NCBI RefSeq assembly: GCF_014773485.1
Contig: NZ_JACXBP010000004.1
Coordinates: forward strand, 62,001 to 126,000
Direction: 5' to 3'
Source of the DNA: Erwinia aphidicola
Lineage (GTDB): Bacteria; Pseudomonadota; Gammaproteobacteria; Enterobacterales; Enterobacteriaceae
Length of the DNA: 64,000 nucleotides
The notes under the pieces are model-generated. The model had not been told where the DNA came from and searched no databases. It saw only the letters and a program-made list of their open reading frames with translations. The position numbers and the translations under genes were made by a program. Below, piece after piece: positions 31,036-41,724 of this stretch; position 1 is the first letter of the stretch, and the number at the start of each line of letters is the position of its first letter.

Positions 31036-32979
31036 TTGAGTGACATGGCGAAAAACCTAATTCTTTGGTTAGTCATCGCAGTCGTGCTGATGTCTGTATT
31101 CCAGAGCTTTGGGCCCAGCGAGTCGAATGGCCGTAGGGTTGATTATTCAACCTTCCTGTCTGAAGTGAACCAGGATCAGGTCCGCGAGGCACGTATTAAC
31201 GGGCGTGAGATTAACGTAACCAAAAAAGACAGTAATCGATATACGACCTACATCCCCGTCAACGACCCCAAGTTACTCGATAACCTGTTGACTAAAAATG
31301 TAAAAGTAGTGGGTGAACCACCAGAAGAACCGAGCCTGCTGGCTTCAATCTTCATTTCCTGGTTCCCTATGCTGCTTCTTATCGGTGTCTGGATCTTCTT
31401 TATGCGTCAGATGCAGGGCGGCGGCGGAAAGGGCGCGATGTCCTTCGGCAAGAGCAAGGCCCGCATGCTGACAGAAGATCAAATCAAAACAACCTTTGGC
31501 GATGTTGCCGGTTGTGACGAAGCTAAAGAGGAAGTGAGCGAGCTGGTTGAATACCTGCGCGAGCCAAGCCGCTTCCAGAAACTCGGCGGTAAAATTCCGA
31601 AAGGCGTGCTGATGGTCGGTCCTCCGGGTACCGGTAAAACCCTGCTGGCAAAAGCGATTGCCGGTGAAGCAAAAGTGCCTTTCTTTACCATTTCCGGTTC
31701 TGACTTCGTTGAAATGTTTGTTGGTGTAGGTGCATCTCGTGTGCGCGACATGTTCGAACAGGCTAAGAAAGCCGCACCGTGCATCATCTTTATCGATGAG
31801 ATCGATGCCGTTGGCCGTCAGCGCGGTGCCGGTTTAGGTGGTGGTCACGATGAGCGTGAGCAGACATTGAACCAGATGCTGGTTGAGATGGACGGCTTCG
31901 AAGGCAATGAAGGCATCATCGTTATCGCCGCAACTAACCGTCCTGACGTACTCGACCCTGCGCTGCTGCGTCCGGGCCGTTTTGACCGTCAGGTTGTCGT
32001 TGGTCTGCCGGATGTTCGCGGACGTGAGCAGATCCTGAAAGTGCATATGCGCCGTGTACCGCTGGCGACGGATATCGATGCGGCAATCATTGCGCGCGGT
32101 ACGCCTGGCTTCTCCGGTGCTGACCTGGCTAACCTGGTCAACGAAGCTGCTCTGTTCGCGGCACGTGGTAACAAGCGTGTGGTGTCGATGGTAGAGTTTG
32201 AAAAAGCCAAAGACAAAATCATGATGGGTGCGGAACGTCGCTCCATGGTGATGACCGAAGCACAGAAAGAGTCTACCGCGTATCACGAAGCAGGCCATGC
32301 CATCATCGGCCGTCTGGTTCCTGAGCATGACCCGGTACATAAAGTGACGATTATTCCACGTGGACGCGCTCTGGGTGTGACCTTCTTCCTGCCTGAAGGC
32401 GACGCCATCAGCGCCAGCCGTCAGAAACTGGAAAGTCAGATCTCCACCCTGTACGGCGGCCGTCTGGCGGAAGAGATTATCTACGGTGTGGAACATGTTT
32501 CTACCGGCGCGTCGAACGACATTAAAGTCGCTACTTCGATCGCACGTAACATGGTTACGCAGTGGGGCTTCTCAGAGAAACTCGGTCCGTTGCTGTATGC
32601 AGAAGAAGATGGCGAGGTGTTCCTCGGCCGCTCCGTGGCGAAAGCTAAGCATATGTCTGACGAAACCGCGCGTATCATCGACCAGGAAGTTAAGTCACTG
32701 GTAGAAGTGAACTACAAGCGTGCTCGTGTCCTGCTTGGTGAGAACATGGACATCCTTCACGCGATGAAAGACGCGCTGATGAAGTATGAAACCATTGATG
32801 CTCCACAGATCGACGACCTGATGGCACGCCGCGAAGTGCGTCCGCCAGCGGGTTGGGAAGACTCTGGTAGCAGCAACAGCTCAGACAACAACGGCACGCC
32901 TAAGGCGCCGCGTCCGGTCGATGAACCGCGTACGCCAAACCCAGGTAACACCATGTCAGAGCAGTTCGGCGACAAGTAA
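31036..32979 (+). CDS. ftsH: ATP-dependent zinc metalloprotease FtsH
   Basis: This inner-membrane AAA protease has two N-terminal transmembrane helices flanking a periplasmic domain, then the AAA module (Walker A GPPGTGKT, Walker B IIFIDEID, second region of homology). The zinc site HEAGH and a variable polar C-terminus follow. It degrades LpxC, sigma-32, SecY and others, linking it to the LPS genes in this window. I start at TTG 31036, which has GAGG eight bases upstream and gives 647 residues. ATG 31045 (644 residues, MAKNLIL) is the commonly cited E. coli start and cannot be excluded. Confidence 0.97.
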   Translation: MSDMAKNLILWLVIAVVLMSVFQSFGPSESNGRRVDYSTFLSEVNQDQVREARINGREINVTKKDSNRYTTYIPVNDPKLLDNLLTKNVKVVGEPPEEPSLLASIFISWFPMLLLIGVWIFFMRQMQGGGGKGAMSFGKSKARMLTEDQIKTTFGDVAGCDEAKEEVSELVEYLREPSRFQKLGGKIPKGVLMVGPPGTGKTLLAKAIAGEAKVPFFTISGSDFVEMFVGVGASRVRDMFEQAKKAAPCIIFIDEIDAVGRQRGAGLGGGHDEREQTLNQMLVEMDGFEGNEGIIVIAATNRPDVLDPALLRPGRFDRQVVVGLPDVRGREQILKVHMRRVPLATDIDAAIIARGTPGFSGADLANLVNEAALFAARGNKRVVSMVEFEKAKDKIMMGAERRSMVMTEAQKESTAYHEAGHAIIGRLVPEHDPVHKVTIIPRGRALGVTFFLPEGDAISASRQKLESQISTLYGGRLAEEIIYGVEHVSTGASNDIKVATSIARNMVTQWGFSEKLGPLLYAEEDGEVFLGRSVAKAKHMSDETARIIDQEVKSLVEVNYKRARVLLGENMDILHAMKDALMKYETIDAPQIDDLMARREVRPPAGWEDSGSSNSSDNNGTPKAPRPVDEPRTPNPGNTMSEQFGDK

Positions 32980-33006
32980 TTTTGCCGCAGTAAGCTGTTA
33001 TAATCG

Positions 33007-33034
33007 AAACCCCGGCGCTGACCGGGGTTTTTTT
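33007..33034 (+). terminator. Rho-independent terminator of ftsH
   Basis: A 9-bp perfect stem AAACCCCGG / CCGGGGTTT with a six-base loop is followed by TTTT. It lies between ftsH and folP, so folP-glmM should also have its own promoter or rely on read-through. Confidence 0.9.
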
Positions 33035-33112
33035 ATATCCCAAATAATTGGAACTGCATCAAGGCGAGCAAACGCAGCCAACACAGATGCAGCTTCAAGT
33101 ATGACGGATATA
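33035..33112. repeat. Short ERIC element (internally deleted)
   Basis: The ends ATATCCCAAATAATTGGA and AAGTATGACGGATATA form the terminal inverted repeat of Enterobacterial Repetitive Intergenic Consensus elements, and AACGCAGCCAAC is an ERIC subterminal motif. The central core of the usual 127-bp element, present at 41172-41210, is missing, leaving 78 bp. It sits directly after the ftsH terminator. Confidence 0.8.
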
Positions 33113-33138
33113 TACTTGTTAACCGGAGACCATTCGTC

Positions 33139-33975
33139 ATGAAGCTGTACGCCAGAGATTCCGTGCTCGACCTTTCTCATCCTCACGTTATGGGGATTCT
33201 GAACGTCACCCCCGACTCTTTTTCTGATGGCGGCAAACATAACGAATTGATTCAGGCACTGACCCATGCCAATGAGATGATCAACGCCGGTGCGACCATT
33301 ATTGATGTGGGAGGGGAATCAACTCGCCCGGGCGCTGCTGACGTTAGCGTGGAGCAGGAGCTGGAGCGTGTTATTCCGGTGGTTGAGGCTATCGCTCAGC
33401 GCTTTGAAGTGTGGATCTCTGTGGATACGTCGAAGCCCGAGGTGATCCGCGAATCGGCGCGCGTTGGCGCCCATATCATCAACGATATCCGCTCCCTGCA
33501 GGAGCCGGGCGCGCTGGCCGCGGCGGCAGAGACCGGGCTGCCGGTGTGCCTGATGCATATGCAGGGTGAGCCGAAAACCATGCAGCAGTCGCCGCATTAC
33601 CACAATGTTCTGCGCGATGTGGATCAGTTCTTTGTTGAACATATCGCCCGTTGCGAAGCGGGCGGGATCAAAAAATCGCAGTTGCTACTCGACCCGGGTT
33701 TCGGTTTCGGTAAGAATCTGTCGCACAACTATCAGTTACTGGCGCATCTGGCCGATTATCATCGCTTTGGGCTGCCGCTGTTAGTCGGCATGTCGCGCAA
33801 AAGTATGATTGGACAGTTACTCAATGTAGGCCCTTCGCAGCGCCTGACCGGCAGCCTGGCCTGCGCGGTGATTGCGGCAATGCAGGGCGCCCATATTTTG
33901 CGCGTACACGATGTGAAAGAAACCGTAGAAGCGATGCGCGTCGTCGAAGCTACACAGTCCGCAAGGGAAGAATAA
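33139..33975 (+). CDS. folP: Dihydropteroate synthase
   Basis: This 278-residue TIM-barrel enzyme has [16 protein letters not shown] (pterin and sulfonamide region), [12 protein letters not shown] (p-aminobenzoate loop) and the C-terminal RVHDVKET. It condenses pterin diphosphate with p-aminobenzoate in folate synthesis and is the sulfonamide target. glmM begins four bases after its stop. Confidence 0.98.
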   Translation: MKLYARDSVLDLSHPHVMGILNVTPDSFSDGGKHNELIQALTHANEMINAGATIIDVGGESTRPGAADVSVEQELERVIPVVEAIAQRFEVWISVDTSKPEVIRESARVGAHIINDIRSLQEPGALAAAAETGLPVCLMHMQGEPKTMQQSPHYHNVLRDVDQFFVEHIARCEAGGIKKSQLLLDPGFGFGKNLSHNYQLLAHLADYHRFGLPLLVGMSRKSMIGQLLNVGPSQRLTGSLACAVIAAMQGAHILRVHDVKETVEAMRVVEATQSAREE

Positions 33976-33979
33976 CACT

Positions 33980-35314
33980 ATGAGTAACCGCAAGTATTTT
34001 GGTACCGACGGCATCCGCGGCAAAGTGGGTGAATCGCCAATCACGCCTGATTTTGTGCTGAAATTGGGTTTTGCTGCAGGCAAGGTGCTGGCGCGCCACG
34101 GCTCGAAGAAAATCATCATTGGTAAAGACACGCGTATTTCTGGCTACATGCTGGAGTCCGCGCTGGAAGCAGGCCTTGCCGCAGCCGGACTCTCTGCGGC
34201 ATTTACCGGCCCGATGCCGACCCCTGCGGTTGCTTATCTGACCCGTACTTTCCGTGCTGAGGCTGGGATTGTGATTTCCGCCTCGCATAACCCGTTCGAC
34301 GATAACGGCATTAAATTCTTCTCCACCGAGGGCACCAAGCTGCCGGACGACGTGGAAGAGGCGATTGAAGCCGAGATGGAAAAGCCGATCACCTGCGTCG
34401 AGTCCGCCGCGCTGGGTAGAGCCAGTCGTATTGTCGATGCTGCCGGGCGCTACATTGAGTTCTGCAAAGGAACTTTCCCGAGCGAACTGAGCCTGAACGG
34501 CCTGAAAATTGTGGTCGACTGCGCTAACGGTGCCACCTATCACATCGCCCCTAACGTGCTGCGTGAACTGGGTGCGACGGTGATTGCTATCGGCGTGCAG
34601 CCGGACGGCATGAACATTAACAAAGAGTGCGGTGCGACCGACCTGCGTCTGTTGCAGGAGCGGGTGCTGGCAGAAAAAGCTGACGTGGGTCTGGCCTACG
34701 ACGGTGACGGCGACCGCATCATGATGGTTGACCACCTTGGTCAAAAAGTGGATGGCGACCAGATCCTCTATCTGATCGCGCGCGAAGGTCTGCGTCAGGG
34801 TCAGCTGCGCGGCGGCGTGGTGGGTACGCTGATGAGCAATATGGGCCTGGAGCTGGCGCTGAAGCAGCTTGGTATTCCGTTTGCGCGTGCCAAGGTCGGC
34901 GACCGTTACGTGCTGGAGAAGCTGAAAGAGAAGGGCTGGCGTCTTGGCGCTGAAAATTCCGGGCACGTCATTCTGCTGGACAAAACCACCACCGGTGACG
35001 GTATTGTGGCCGGCCTGCAGGTGCTGACCGCGATGGTGCGTAACCATATGAGCCTGCACGACCTGTGCAGCGGCATGAAACTGCTGCCGCAGATTCTGGT
35101 CAATGTACGCTTCAGCGGTAGCCACGATCCTCTGGAAGATGCCACGGTGAAAGCCGTCACGGCAGAAGTGGAGGCCGAGCTGAAAGGCCGTGGCCGCGTG
35201 CTACTACGTAAATCCGGCACAGAGCCGCTGATCCGCGTGATGGTGGAAGGCGAGGACGAAGCGCAGGTCACCGCGCTGGCGCACCGCATTGCCGATGCGG
35301 TAAAAGCGGTTTAA
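33980..35314 (+). CDS. glmM: Phosphoglucosamine mutase
   Basis: This 444-residue member of the alpha-D-phosphohexomutase family has the phosphoserine Ser102 in [12 protein letters not shown], the metal loop DGDGDR and the C-terminal phosphate loop [12 protein letters not shown]. It interconverts glucosamine 6-phosphate and 1-phosphate for UDP-GlcNAc, the MurA substrate. The pool of its substrate is what RapZ senses. Confidence 0.98.
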   Translation: MSNRKYFGTDGIRGKVGESPITPDFVLKLGFAAGKVLARHGSKKIIIGKDTRISGYMLESALEAGLAAAGLSAAFTGPMPTPAVAYLTRTFRAEAGIVISASHNPFDDNGIKFFSTEGTKLPDDVEEAIEAEMEKPITCVESAALGRASRIVDAAGRYIEFCKGTFPSELSLNGLKIVVDCANGATYHIAPNVLRELGATVIAIGVQPDGMNINKECGATDLRLLQERVLAEKADVGLAYDGDGDRIMMVDHLGQKVDGDQILYLIAREGLRQGQLRGGVVGTLMSNMGLELALKQLGIPFARAKVGDRYVLEKLKEKGWRLGAENSGHVILLDKTTTGDGIVAGLQVLTAMVRNHMSLHDLCSGMKLLPQILVNVRFSGSHDPLEDATVKAVTAEVEAELKGRGRVLLRKSGTEPLIRVMVEGEDEAQVTALAHRIADAVKAV

Positions 35315-35335
35315 CGCCGCAACCGATTTACCCAG

Positions 35336-35361
35336 GGGGCGACCTTTTTTCCGGTCGCCCC
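35336..35361 (+). terminator. Hairpin downstream of glmM
   Basis: A 9-bp perfect stem GGGGCGACC / GGTCGCCCC has its T-run in the loop (TTTTTTCC), not after the stem. It may act as a weak terminator or a 3'-end stabiliser. Confidence 0.5.
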
Positions 35362-35582
35362 GTGCTGATGATTTGCACTGTTTCTCCCTCGTTCGAACGT
35401 AAATAGAGCGCTTTGCTGATTTTTTCCGCACTCAGCAGCAGCCTATGAAATTGCTCTTGCACGTGTGGCCGCCTTTGGTTAGTATTCACACCCGCTTCAT
35501 AGGTAGGTTGTTACCTACTTATCAAGACTAACTGGTTTGAAGCTTTTGATGTGCGGTTAACGCGCAAGGAACAAGGTTGATT

Positions 35583-35915
35583 ATGTACGAAGCTCTTTTA
35601 GTTGTTTTCCTTATTGTAGCGCTGGGCCTTGTAGGTCTGATCATGCTGCAGCAAGGTAAAGGCGCTGATATGGGAGCATCATTTGGTGCAGGCGCTTCTG
35701 GTACGCTGTTCGGTTCTAACGGTTCTGGTAACTTCATGACCCGTATGACTGCAGTGCTGGCGACCCTGTTCTTCATTATCAGTCTGGTTCTGGGTAACAT
35801 CAACAGCAACAAAACTCAGAAAGGAAGCGAGTGGGAAAATCTGACCCAGCCAGCGCAGTCCCAACAGACTACGCCAGCTAAACCGGCAGCGCCGGGCAAC
35901 GATATCCCGCAGTAA
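35583..35915 (+). CDS. secG: Protein translocase subunit SecG
   Basis: From ATG 35583 it has 110 residues. Two transmembrane helices (about 3-23 and 54-73) flank the conserved LQQGKGADMGASFGAGASGTLFGS loop, followed by a Gln/Pro/Ala-rich tail. It is part of the SecYEG channel. The frame opens at a TTG two codons earlier, but MYEALLVVFLIVA is the family start. Followed by the leuU tRNA, as in E. coli. The leader carries a small hairpin (GTAGGT..ACCTAC, 35502-35517). Confidence 0.97.
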   Translation: MYEALLVVFLIVALGLVGLIMLQQGKGADMGASFGAGASGTLFGSNGSGNFMTRMTAVLATLFFIISLVLGNINSNKTQKGSEWENLTQPAQSQQTTPAKPAAPGNDIPQ

Positions 35916-35970
35916 GCAGTACGCAGTAACCGTTTCGACGCGACAGAAATAAAAAAGTCGCCTCTTTAGT

Positions 35971-36057
35971 GCCGTGGTGGTGGAATTGGTAGACACGCTA
36001 CCTTGAGGTGGTAGTGCCCGCATGGGCTTACGGGTTCAAGTCCCGTCCTCGGTACCA
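35971..36057 (+). tRNA. leuU: tRNA-Leu (GAG anticodon)
   Basis: This 87-base class II tRNA has the anticodon loop TTGAGGT (GAG), a long variable arm, T-loop TTCAAGT and encoded CCA. It corresponds to E. coli leuU between secG and metY. The acceptor stem reads GCCGTGG against CCTCGGT, which leaves a T5-T68 mismatch where E. coli has A5-T68. Confidence 0.95.
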
Positions 36058-36071
36058 AATCTCAGTTGTGC

Positions 36072-36100
36072 TTGCAATTTATGCAAGTTTTGCGTAGTAT
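36072..36100 (+). promoter_or_regulatory. Candidate promoter of metY-rimP-nusA-infB
   Basis: TTGCAA (36072-36077) and TAGTAT (36095-36100) are separated by 17 bases and end five bases before the mature 5' end of the initiator tRNA. Part of the -35/spacer region is palindromic (CTTGCA..TGCAAG). Confidence 0.65.
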
Positions 36101-36105
36101 TCGGA

Positions 36106-36182
<77 letters not shown>

Positions 36183-36313
36183 CTTTCCCTTAGAGTTCTT
36201 TTTCAAATATACTGTTTGCACTACTTAATGGCGCACTGCAGCGATTTTGAAAAAAATTCTTTTGGACTGTGCCGAGCCGCCTTTGGCGGTTTACAGGGTC
36301 CAGTGACATTAAG

Positions 36314-36337
36314 CCCCGAATTTTCGGGGTTTTTTGT
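36314..36337 (+). terminator. Terminator/attenuator in the rimP leader
   Basis: A stem CCCCGA / TCGGGG with an ATTT loop is followed by TTTTTTGTT. It lies between metY and rimP and would separate tRNA transcription from the nusA operon with partial read-through. A smaller hairpin (GCCGCC..GGCGG) lies upstream at about 36278-36290. Confidence 0.8.
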
Positions 36338-36394
36338 TATCAGGAAGCAGCATCACTGGGCTATAGGCCCTTTTTTTACGTCTTGGGGGTGGGA

Positions 36395-36847
36395 TTGTCC
36401 ACATTAGAGCAAAAATTAACAGAGCTGATCTCAGCACCGGTAGAAGCGCTAGGCTACGAACTGGTTGGTATTGAGTTTGTACGCGGTCGCACATCCACCT
36501 TGCGCATCTATATTGATAGTGAAGATGGCATCAATGTTGATGATTGTGCTGATGTGAGCCACCAGGTCAGTGCGGTATTTGACGTCGAAGACCCGATCAC
36601 CGTGGCTTACAACCTCGAAGTCTCCTCGCCTGGCCTTGACCGTCCAATGTTTACCGCAGAGCATTACGTACGATTTACTGGCGAAGAAGTGAGCCTGGTT
36701 CTGCGTATGGCGGTTCAGAACCGACGCAAATGGCAGGGCATCATCAAATCTGTGGAAGGTGAGATGATCACTGTTGCCGTTGAGGGTAACGACGAAGTGT
36801 TCGCGCTGAGCAACATCCAGAAGGCGAACCTGGTTCCCCACTTTTAA
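36395..36847 (+). CDS. rimP: Ribosome maturation factor RimP
   Basis: From TTG 36395 it has 150 residues, the E. coli length. The start is supported by the purine-rich GGGGGTGGGA just before it and by the conserved [12 protein letters not shown]-terminus. The longer frame from 36269 includes the leader terminator. RimP helps assemble the 30S 3' domain. It forms the first gene of rimP-nusA-infB. Confidence 0.95.
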   Translation: MSTLEQKLTELISAPVEALGYELVGIEFVRGRTSTLRIYIDSEDGINVDDCADVSHQVSAVFDVEDPITVAYNLEVSSPGLDRPMFTAEHYVRFTGEEVSLVLRMAVQNRRKWQGIIKSVEGEMITVAVEGNDEVFALSNIQKANLVPHF

Positions 36848-36871
36848 AAGTCCGGATTGAGGCATACCAGG

Positions 36872-38377
36872 ATGAACAAAGAAATCTTAGCTGTTGTAGA
36901 AGCGGTCTCTAATGAGAAGTCCCTCCCACGCGAGAAGATTTTCGAAGCGCTGGAGAGCGCGCTGGCCACAGCCACCAAGAAAAAATACGAGCAGGAAATT
37001 GACGTTCGCGTCAGCATCGATCGCAAAAGTGGCGATTTCGATACCTTCCGCCGTTGGCTGATTGTTGATGAAGTCACCATGCCTACCCGCGAAATTACGC
37101 TGGATGCGGCACAGTTCGAAGATGAAACTCTCGGACTCGGTGGCTTCGTTGAAGATCAGATTGAGTCTGTGACCTTTGACCGTATCACCACGCAAACTGC
37201 CAAGCAGGTTATCGTGCAGAAAGTGCGCGAAGCAGAGCGTGCGATGGTGGTTGATCAGTTCCGTGAGCAGGAAGGCGAAATCATCACCGGCGTGGTGAAG
37301 AAAGTAAACCGCGACAATATCTCGCTTGAAGTGCGTCCAAACGATGGTTCTAACACCAACGCGGAAGCCGTGATCATTCGTGAAGATATGCTGCCACGTG
37401 AAAACTTCCGCCCGGGTGACCGTATCCGTGGCGTACTTTACGCCGTGCGCCCTGAAGCGCGTGGTGCTCAGCTGTTCGTTAGCCGTTCCAAACCGGAAAT
37501 GCTGATCGAACTATTCCGCATTGAAGTGCCGGAAATTGCTGAAGAAGTGTTAGAAATTAAAGCCGCTGCGCGCGATCCAGGCTCCCGAGCTAAGATCGCC
37601 GTGAAAACCAACGACAAGCGTATCGACCCGGTCGGCGCCTGCGTAGGTATGCGTGGTGCGCGTGTTCAGGCGGTATCCAGTGAACTGGGTGGCGAGCGTA
37701 TTGATATCGTGCTGTGGGATGATAATCCTGCGCAGTTCGTGATCAACGCAATGGCCCCTGCGGATGTCGCCTCTATCGTGGTGGATGAAGATAATCACAC
37801 CATGGATATCGCTGTAGAAGCCGGAAATCTGGCTCAGGCGATCGGCCGTAATGGCCAAAACGTGCGTCTGGCTTCTCAGCTGAGTGGCTGGGATCTGAAC
37901 GTGATGACGGTCGACGACCTGCAGGCTAAGCATCAGGCTGAAGCTCATGCTGCCATTGATGTCTTCACCAAACACCTCGATATCGACGAAGACTTTGCTA
38001 CCGTACTGGTAGAAGAGGGCTTCTCCTCTCTCGAAGAGTTGGCTTACGTGCCAATCAACGAGCTGTTGGAAATCGACGGTCTGGATGAAGACACGGTAGA
38101 AGCGTTGCGCGACCGGGCTAAAAACGCGTTGACCACCCTGGCACTGGCAAAAGAAGAGAGCCTCGGCGATACCAAACCGGCGGATGACCTGTTAGGTCTG
38201 GAAGGTCTGGAGCGTGAGATGGCCTTTAAGCTGGCGGCAAAAGGCGTTTGCACGCTGGAAGATCTTGCCGAGCAGGGTGTTGACGACCTGTCAGATATTG
38301 ATGGCCTGAGCGATGAGCGGGCTGGTGAGCTGATTATGGCTGCACGAAATATCTGCTGGTTCGGCGACGACGCGTAA
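36872..38377 (+). CDS. nusA: Transcription termination/antitermination protein NusA
   Basis: From ATG 36872 it has 501 residues. Domains: polymerase-binding NTD (1-about 125), S1 (about 130-200), KH1 and KH2 (about 200-345, [14 protein letters not shown] and [13 protein letters not shown]), and two acidic repeats (about 365-501). E. coli NusA has 495 residues. The difference falls in the S1 domain, where RPNDGSNT stands between SLEV and NAEAV. It modulates pausing, termination and antitermination. Confidence 0.97.
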   Translation: MNKEILAVVEAVSNEKSLPREKIFEALESALATATKKKYEQEIDVRVSIDRKSGDFDTFRRWLIVDEVTMPTREITLDAAQFEDETLGLGGFVEDQIESVTFDRITTQTAKQVIVQKVREAERAMVVDQFREQEGEIITGVVKKVNRDNISLEVRPNDGSNTNAEAVIIREDMLPRENFRPGDRIRGVLYAVRPEARGAQLFVSRSKPEMLIELFRIEVPEIAEEVLEIKAAARDPGSRAKIAVKTNDKRIDPVGACVGMRGARVQAVSSELGGERIDIVLWDDNPAQFVINAMAPADVASIVVDEDNHTMDIAVEAGNLAQAIGRNGQNVRLASQLSGWDLNVMTVDDLQAKHQAEAHAAIDVFTKHLDIDEDFATVLVEEGFSSLEELAYVPINELLEIDGLDEDTVEALRDRAKNALTTLALAKEESLGDTKPADDLLGLEGLEREMAFKLAAKGVCTLEDLAEQGVDDLSDIDGLSDERAGELIMAARNICWFGDDA

Positions 38378-38401
38378 TAAACTGTAGCAGGAAGGAACAG
38401 C

Positions 38402-41095
38402 ATGACGACAGATGTAACCGTAAAATCGCTGGCCGCAGAGATTCAGACACCGGTAGAACGCCTGGTACAGCAATTTGCTGATGCAGGGATCCAAAAGTCT
38501 GAAACCGACTCTGTTACCCAGCACGAGAAAGAGACATTACTTACCCATCTGAATCGCGATCATGGCGGCGGATCTGGTAAGCTGACTTTGCAGCGCAAGA
38601 CGCGCAGCACATTAAGTGTTCCAGGCACCGGGGGCAAAAGTAAGTCGGTGCAAATCGAAGTCCGCAAAAAACGCACTTATGTAAAAGGCGATCCGGCTGA
38701 TGCTGAACAGGCAGAAGCAGAAGCCCAGGCAGAGCGTGAAGCGGAAGAACTGGCTCGTCGCGAGGCTGAAGAACAAGCCCAGCGCGCAGCTCAAGACAAA
38801 GCGAAGCGTGAAGCCGAGGAGCAGGCCAAGCGTGAGGCAGCTGATAAAGCCAAACGTGAAGCAGCGGAAAAAGATAAAGTGAGCAATCAACATACCGACG
38901 ATACCACCCGGGCTTCCCAGTCCGACAAAGCCCGCCGTGAAGCGGAAGCGGCAGAACTGAAGCGTAAAGCTGAAGAAGAAGCGCATCGCAAGATCGAAGA
39001 AGAAGCGAAGCGCGTAGCCGAAGAAGCTCGCAAAATGGCGGCCGAACGAGGTGAAGAGTGGGCGCAAGTTAAAGAGGTTGAAGACACCTCTGATTACCAC
39101 GTCACCACTTCAACTCACGCCCGTGCTGCAGAAGACGAAAACGACGCTCAGGTTGAAGGTGACCGTCGCACTCGCACTGCGGTCCGCCCAGCTAAAGCCC
39201 CGGTTCGCAAGAAAGGCAACAAGCATTCTGAAGCGAAAACTGACCGTGAAGAAGCGCGTGCGCAGGTTCGCGGCGGTAAAGGCGGCAAGCGTAAGCCAAG
39301 CACCCTGCAGCAGAGCTTCAACAAGCCTGTTCAGGCAGTTAACCGTGACGTCATTATCGGCGAAACTGTTACCGTAGCTGAGCTGGCTAACAAGATGGCA
39401 GTCAAAGGTTCCCAGGTCATCAAAGCGATGATGAAAATGGGCGCAATGGCTACCATCAACCAGGTTATCGATCAGGAAACTGCCCAGCTGGTCGCGGAAG
39501 AGATGGGTCACAAAGTGACGCTGCGCCGCGAGAATGAGCTGGAAGAAGCGGTAATGAGCGATCGTGATACCGATGCCGTTCACGAATCCCGTGCGCCGGT
39601 TGTCACCATCATGGGTCACGTTGACCATGGTAAAACCTCTCTGCTGGACTATATCCGTTCGACCAAAGTCGCCTCTGGCGAAGCGGGCGGCATTACTCAG
39701 CACATCGGTGCATACCACGTTGAAACCGACAACGGTATGGTGACCTTCCTGGATACCCCGGGCCACGCAGCGTTTACTTCAATGCGTGCACGTGGTGCTC
39801 AGGCAACGGATATCGTTATCCTGGTTGTTGCAGCAGACGATGGCGTGATGCCACAGACTATTGAAGCTATTCAGCACGCCAAAGCGGCCAAAGTGCCGGT
39901 TGTCGTTGCAGTGAACAAGTGCGATAAGCCAGAAGCCGATCCGGATCGTGTTAAAAACGAACTGACTCAGTACGGGATCATCCCGGAAGAGTGGGGCGGC
40001 GAGAACATGTTCGTCAACGTTTCTGCAAAAGCCGGTACCGGTATCGACGACCTGCTGAACGTTATCCTGCTGCAGGCTGAAGTTCTGGAGCTGAGCGCAG
40101 TTCGTCAGGGTATGGCAAGCGGTGTGGTTATCGAATCCTTCCTGGATAAAGGTCGTGGTCCGGTTGCTACCGTGCTGGTACGTGAAGGTACGCTGAACAA
40201 AGGCGATATCGTACTGTGCGGCTTCGAGTATGGCCGTGTGCGTGCGATGCGTGACGAACTGGGCCGCGAAGTGATGACTGCGGGTCCATCTATCCCGGTT
40301 GAGATCCTCGGCCTGTCCGGTGTTCCGGCAGCGGGTGATGAAGCGACCGTGGTACGTGACGAGAAGAAAGCCCGTGAAGTTGCGCTGTATCGTCAGGGCA
40401 AATTCCGTGAAGTTAAGCTGGCGCGTCAGCAGAAATCTAAGCTGGAAAACATGTTTGCTAACATGACCGAAGGCGAAGTTTCCGAGCTGAACATCGTGCT
40501 GAAAGCTGACGTACAGGGTTCTGTCGAAGCGATCTCCGAGTCCCTGATGAAGCTTTCTACTGATGAAGTGAAAGTGAAAATCATCGGTTCTGGCGTGGGC
40601 GGTATCACTGAAACCGACGCCACTCTGGCTGCTGCGTCTAATGCAATCCTGGTTGGCTTCAACGTTCGTGCCGATGCTTCTGCGCGCCGCGTGATTGATT
40701 CTGAAAGCCTGGATCTGCGTTACTACTCCGTCATCTATAATCTGATTGACGAAGTGAAAGCAGCGATGAGCGGTATGCTGGCACCTGAGTACAAACAGCA
40801 GATCATTGGTCTGGCTGCGGTACGTGATGTGTTCAAATCACCGAAATTTGGTGCTATCGCCGGTTGTATGGTGACTGAAGGTAACATCAAACGTCACAAT
40901 CCAATCCGCGTACTGCGTGACAACGTGGTTATCTACGAAGGCGAGCTGGAATCTCTGCGCCGCTTCAAAGATGACGTTAACGAAGTCCGTAACGGCATGG
41001 AATGTGGTATCGGCGTGAAGAACTACAACGATGTGCGTGTTGGCGATATGATCGAAGTCTTCGAAATTATCGAAATCCAGCGTACCATTGATTAA
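38402..41095 (+). CDS. infB: Translation initiation factor IF-2
   Basis: This 897-residue protein has an N-terminal domain, then a long charged Ala/Glu/Lys/Arg repeat helix (about 100-225) and a conserved second N-terminal domain. The GTPase domain has G1 [16 protein letters not shown] and NKCD. Domains II-IV that bind fMet-tRNA follow. It delivers initiator tRNA to the 30S subunit. The charged repeats give low-complexity DNA but no frameshift. An internal GTG start is annotated separately. It lies 24 bases after nusA. Confidence 0.98.
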   Translation: MTTDVTVKSLAAEIQTPVERLVQQFADAGIQKSETDSVTQHEKETLLTHLNRDHGGGSGKLTLQRKTRSTLSVPGTGGKSKSVQIEVRKKRTYVKGDPADAEQAEAEAQAEREAEELARREAEEQAQRAAQDKAKREAEEQAKREAADKAKREAAEKDKVSNQHTDDTTRASQSDKARREAEAAELKRKAEEEAHRKIEEEAKRVAEEARKMAAERGEEWAQVKEVEDTSDYHVTTSTHARAAEDENDAQVEGDRRTRTAVRPAKAPVRKKGNKHSEAKTDREEARAQVRGGKGGKRKPSTLQQSFNKPVQAVNRDVIIGETVTVAELANKMAVKGSQVIKAMMKMGAMATINQVIDQETAQLVAEEMGHKVTLRRENELEEAVMSDRDTDAVHESRAPVVTIMGHVDHGKTSLLDYIRSTKVASGEAGGITQHIGAYHVETDNGMVTFLDTPGHAAFTSMRARGAQATDIVILVVAADDGVMPQTIEAIQHAKAAKVPVVVAVNKCDKPEADPDRVKNELTQYGIIPEEWGGENMFVNVSAKAGTGIDDLLNVILLQAEVLELSAVRQGMASGVVIESFLDKGRGPVATVLVREGTLNKGDIVLCGFEYGRVRAMRDELGREVMTAGPSIPVEILGLSGVPAAGDEATVVRDEKKAREVALYRQGKFREVKLARQQKSKLENMFANMTEGEVSELNIVLKADVQGSVEAISESLMKLSTDEVKVKIIGSGVGGITETDATLAAASNAILVGFNVRADASARRVIDSESLDLRYYSVIYNLIDEVKAAMSGMLAPEYKQQIIGLAAVRDVFKSPKFGAIAGCMVTEGNIKRHNPIRVLRDNVVIYEGELESLRRFKDDVNEVRNGMECGIGVKNYNDVRVGDMIEVFEIIEIQRTID
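38879..38881 (+). other. Probable internal start codon for the short IF2 isoform
   Basis: GTG at codon 160 begins [13 protein letters not shown], and GGAAAAAGATAAA precedes it. E. coli makes IF2-2 from an in-frame GTG at codon 158 in the same sequence context, so the short isoform is probably made here too. Confidence 0.65.
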
Positions 41096-41106
41096 GAGTC
41101 TGACAG

Positions 41107-41254
41107 ATATCCAATAGATTTCGCGTCCCCTCATGGGGCCTACTTTTGGTGTAGCAAGGCGACAACCGATTGAATCCCCGGGAGCTTACGTCAGTAAGTG
41201 ACTGGGGTGAAAGAGGGAAGTTAACGCAGCTACAGCGTGAAAGATGAAGGATAT
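41107..41254. repeat. ERIC element between infB and rbfA
   Basis: The core GAATCCCCGGGAGCTTAC ... GTAAGTGACTGGGGTGA (41172-41210) is the diagnostic ERIC inverted repeat. AACGCAGCTACAGC and ATGAAGGATAT on the right are ERIC arm sequences, and GATATCC marks the left end. About 25 extra bases with a small palindrome (CCCCTCATGGGG) interrupt the left arm. It lies inside the rimP-nusA-infB-rbfA-truB operon and would be transcribed as a long hairpin. Confidence 0.85.
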
Positions 41255-41265
41255 TAATTGACTGT

Positions 41266-41292
41266 ATTTGGGAGGCTTCTGGCCTCCCAAAT
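41266..41292 (+). other. Hairpin just upstream of rbfA
   Basis: A 10-bp perfect stem ATTTGGGAGG / CCTCCCAAAT with a seven-base loop ends 18 bases before the rbfA ATG. It is followed by TATTTGG, not a T-run. It may be a processing or attenuation site between infB and rbfA. Confidence 0.6.
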
Positions 41293-41310
41293 TATTTGGA
41301 GAGAATAATT

Positions 41311-41724
41311 ATGGCGAAAGAATTCGGTCGCCCGCAGCGTGTATCACAGGAGCTGCAAAAGGAGATCGCAATGATCCTGCAGCGCGAGATTAAAGATCCG
41401 CGCCTCGGCATGATGGTGACGGTTTCTGGCGTTGATGTATCACGCGACCTGGCCTATGCCAAAGTGTTCGTGACCTTCCTCAACGACAAAGATGAAGCGG
41501 CAATCAAAGCTGGCCTGCGTGCGCTGGGCGATGCCTCAGGCTACATCCGTACCCTGCTGGGCAAAGCGATGCGCCTGCGCATCGTGCCAGAGCTGACCTT
41601 CTTCTACGATAACTCGCTGGTTGAAGGGATGCGTATGTCGAACCTGGTGACCAACGTCGTCAGAAACGACGAAGAGCGCCGTGGCCCGGCAGAAGATGAA
41701 GAGCAAGAAGGCAAAGCAGAGTAA
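41311..41724 (+). CDS. rbfA: 30S ribosome-binding factor RbfA
   Basis: From ATG 41311 it has 137 residues. The GGAGAG ribosome site and the conserved [11 protein letters not shown] start decide against the codon at 41296. It is a KH-fold protein needed for 16S 5'-end maturation and cold adaptation. The C-terminus is acidic and Glu-rich. Its stop shares a base with the truB ATG. Confidence 0.97.
   Translation: MAKEFGRPQRVSQELQKEIAMILQREIKDPRLGMMVTVSGVDVSRDLAYAKVFVTFLNDKDEAAIKAGLRALGDASGYIRTLLGKAMRLRIVPELTFFYDNSLVEGMRMSNLVTNVVRNDEERRGPAEDEEQEGKAE

Noticed and set aside
33950-35125. Minus-strand frame of 391 codons opposite glmM
   Set aside because: His/Gln/Thr-rich shadow; glmM is complete with all motifs on the other strand.
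38700-39060. Repetitive DNA that could look like a tandem-repeat or CRISPR-like array
   Set aside because: It is the Ala/Glu/Lys/Arg helix of IF2; repeats are short, coding and irregular, with no spacers.
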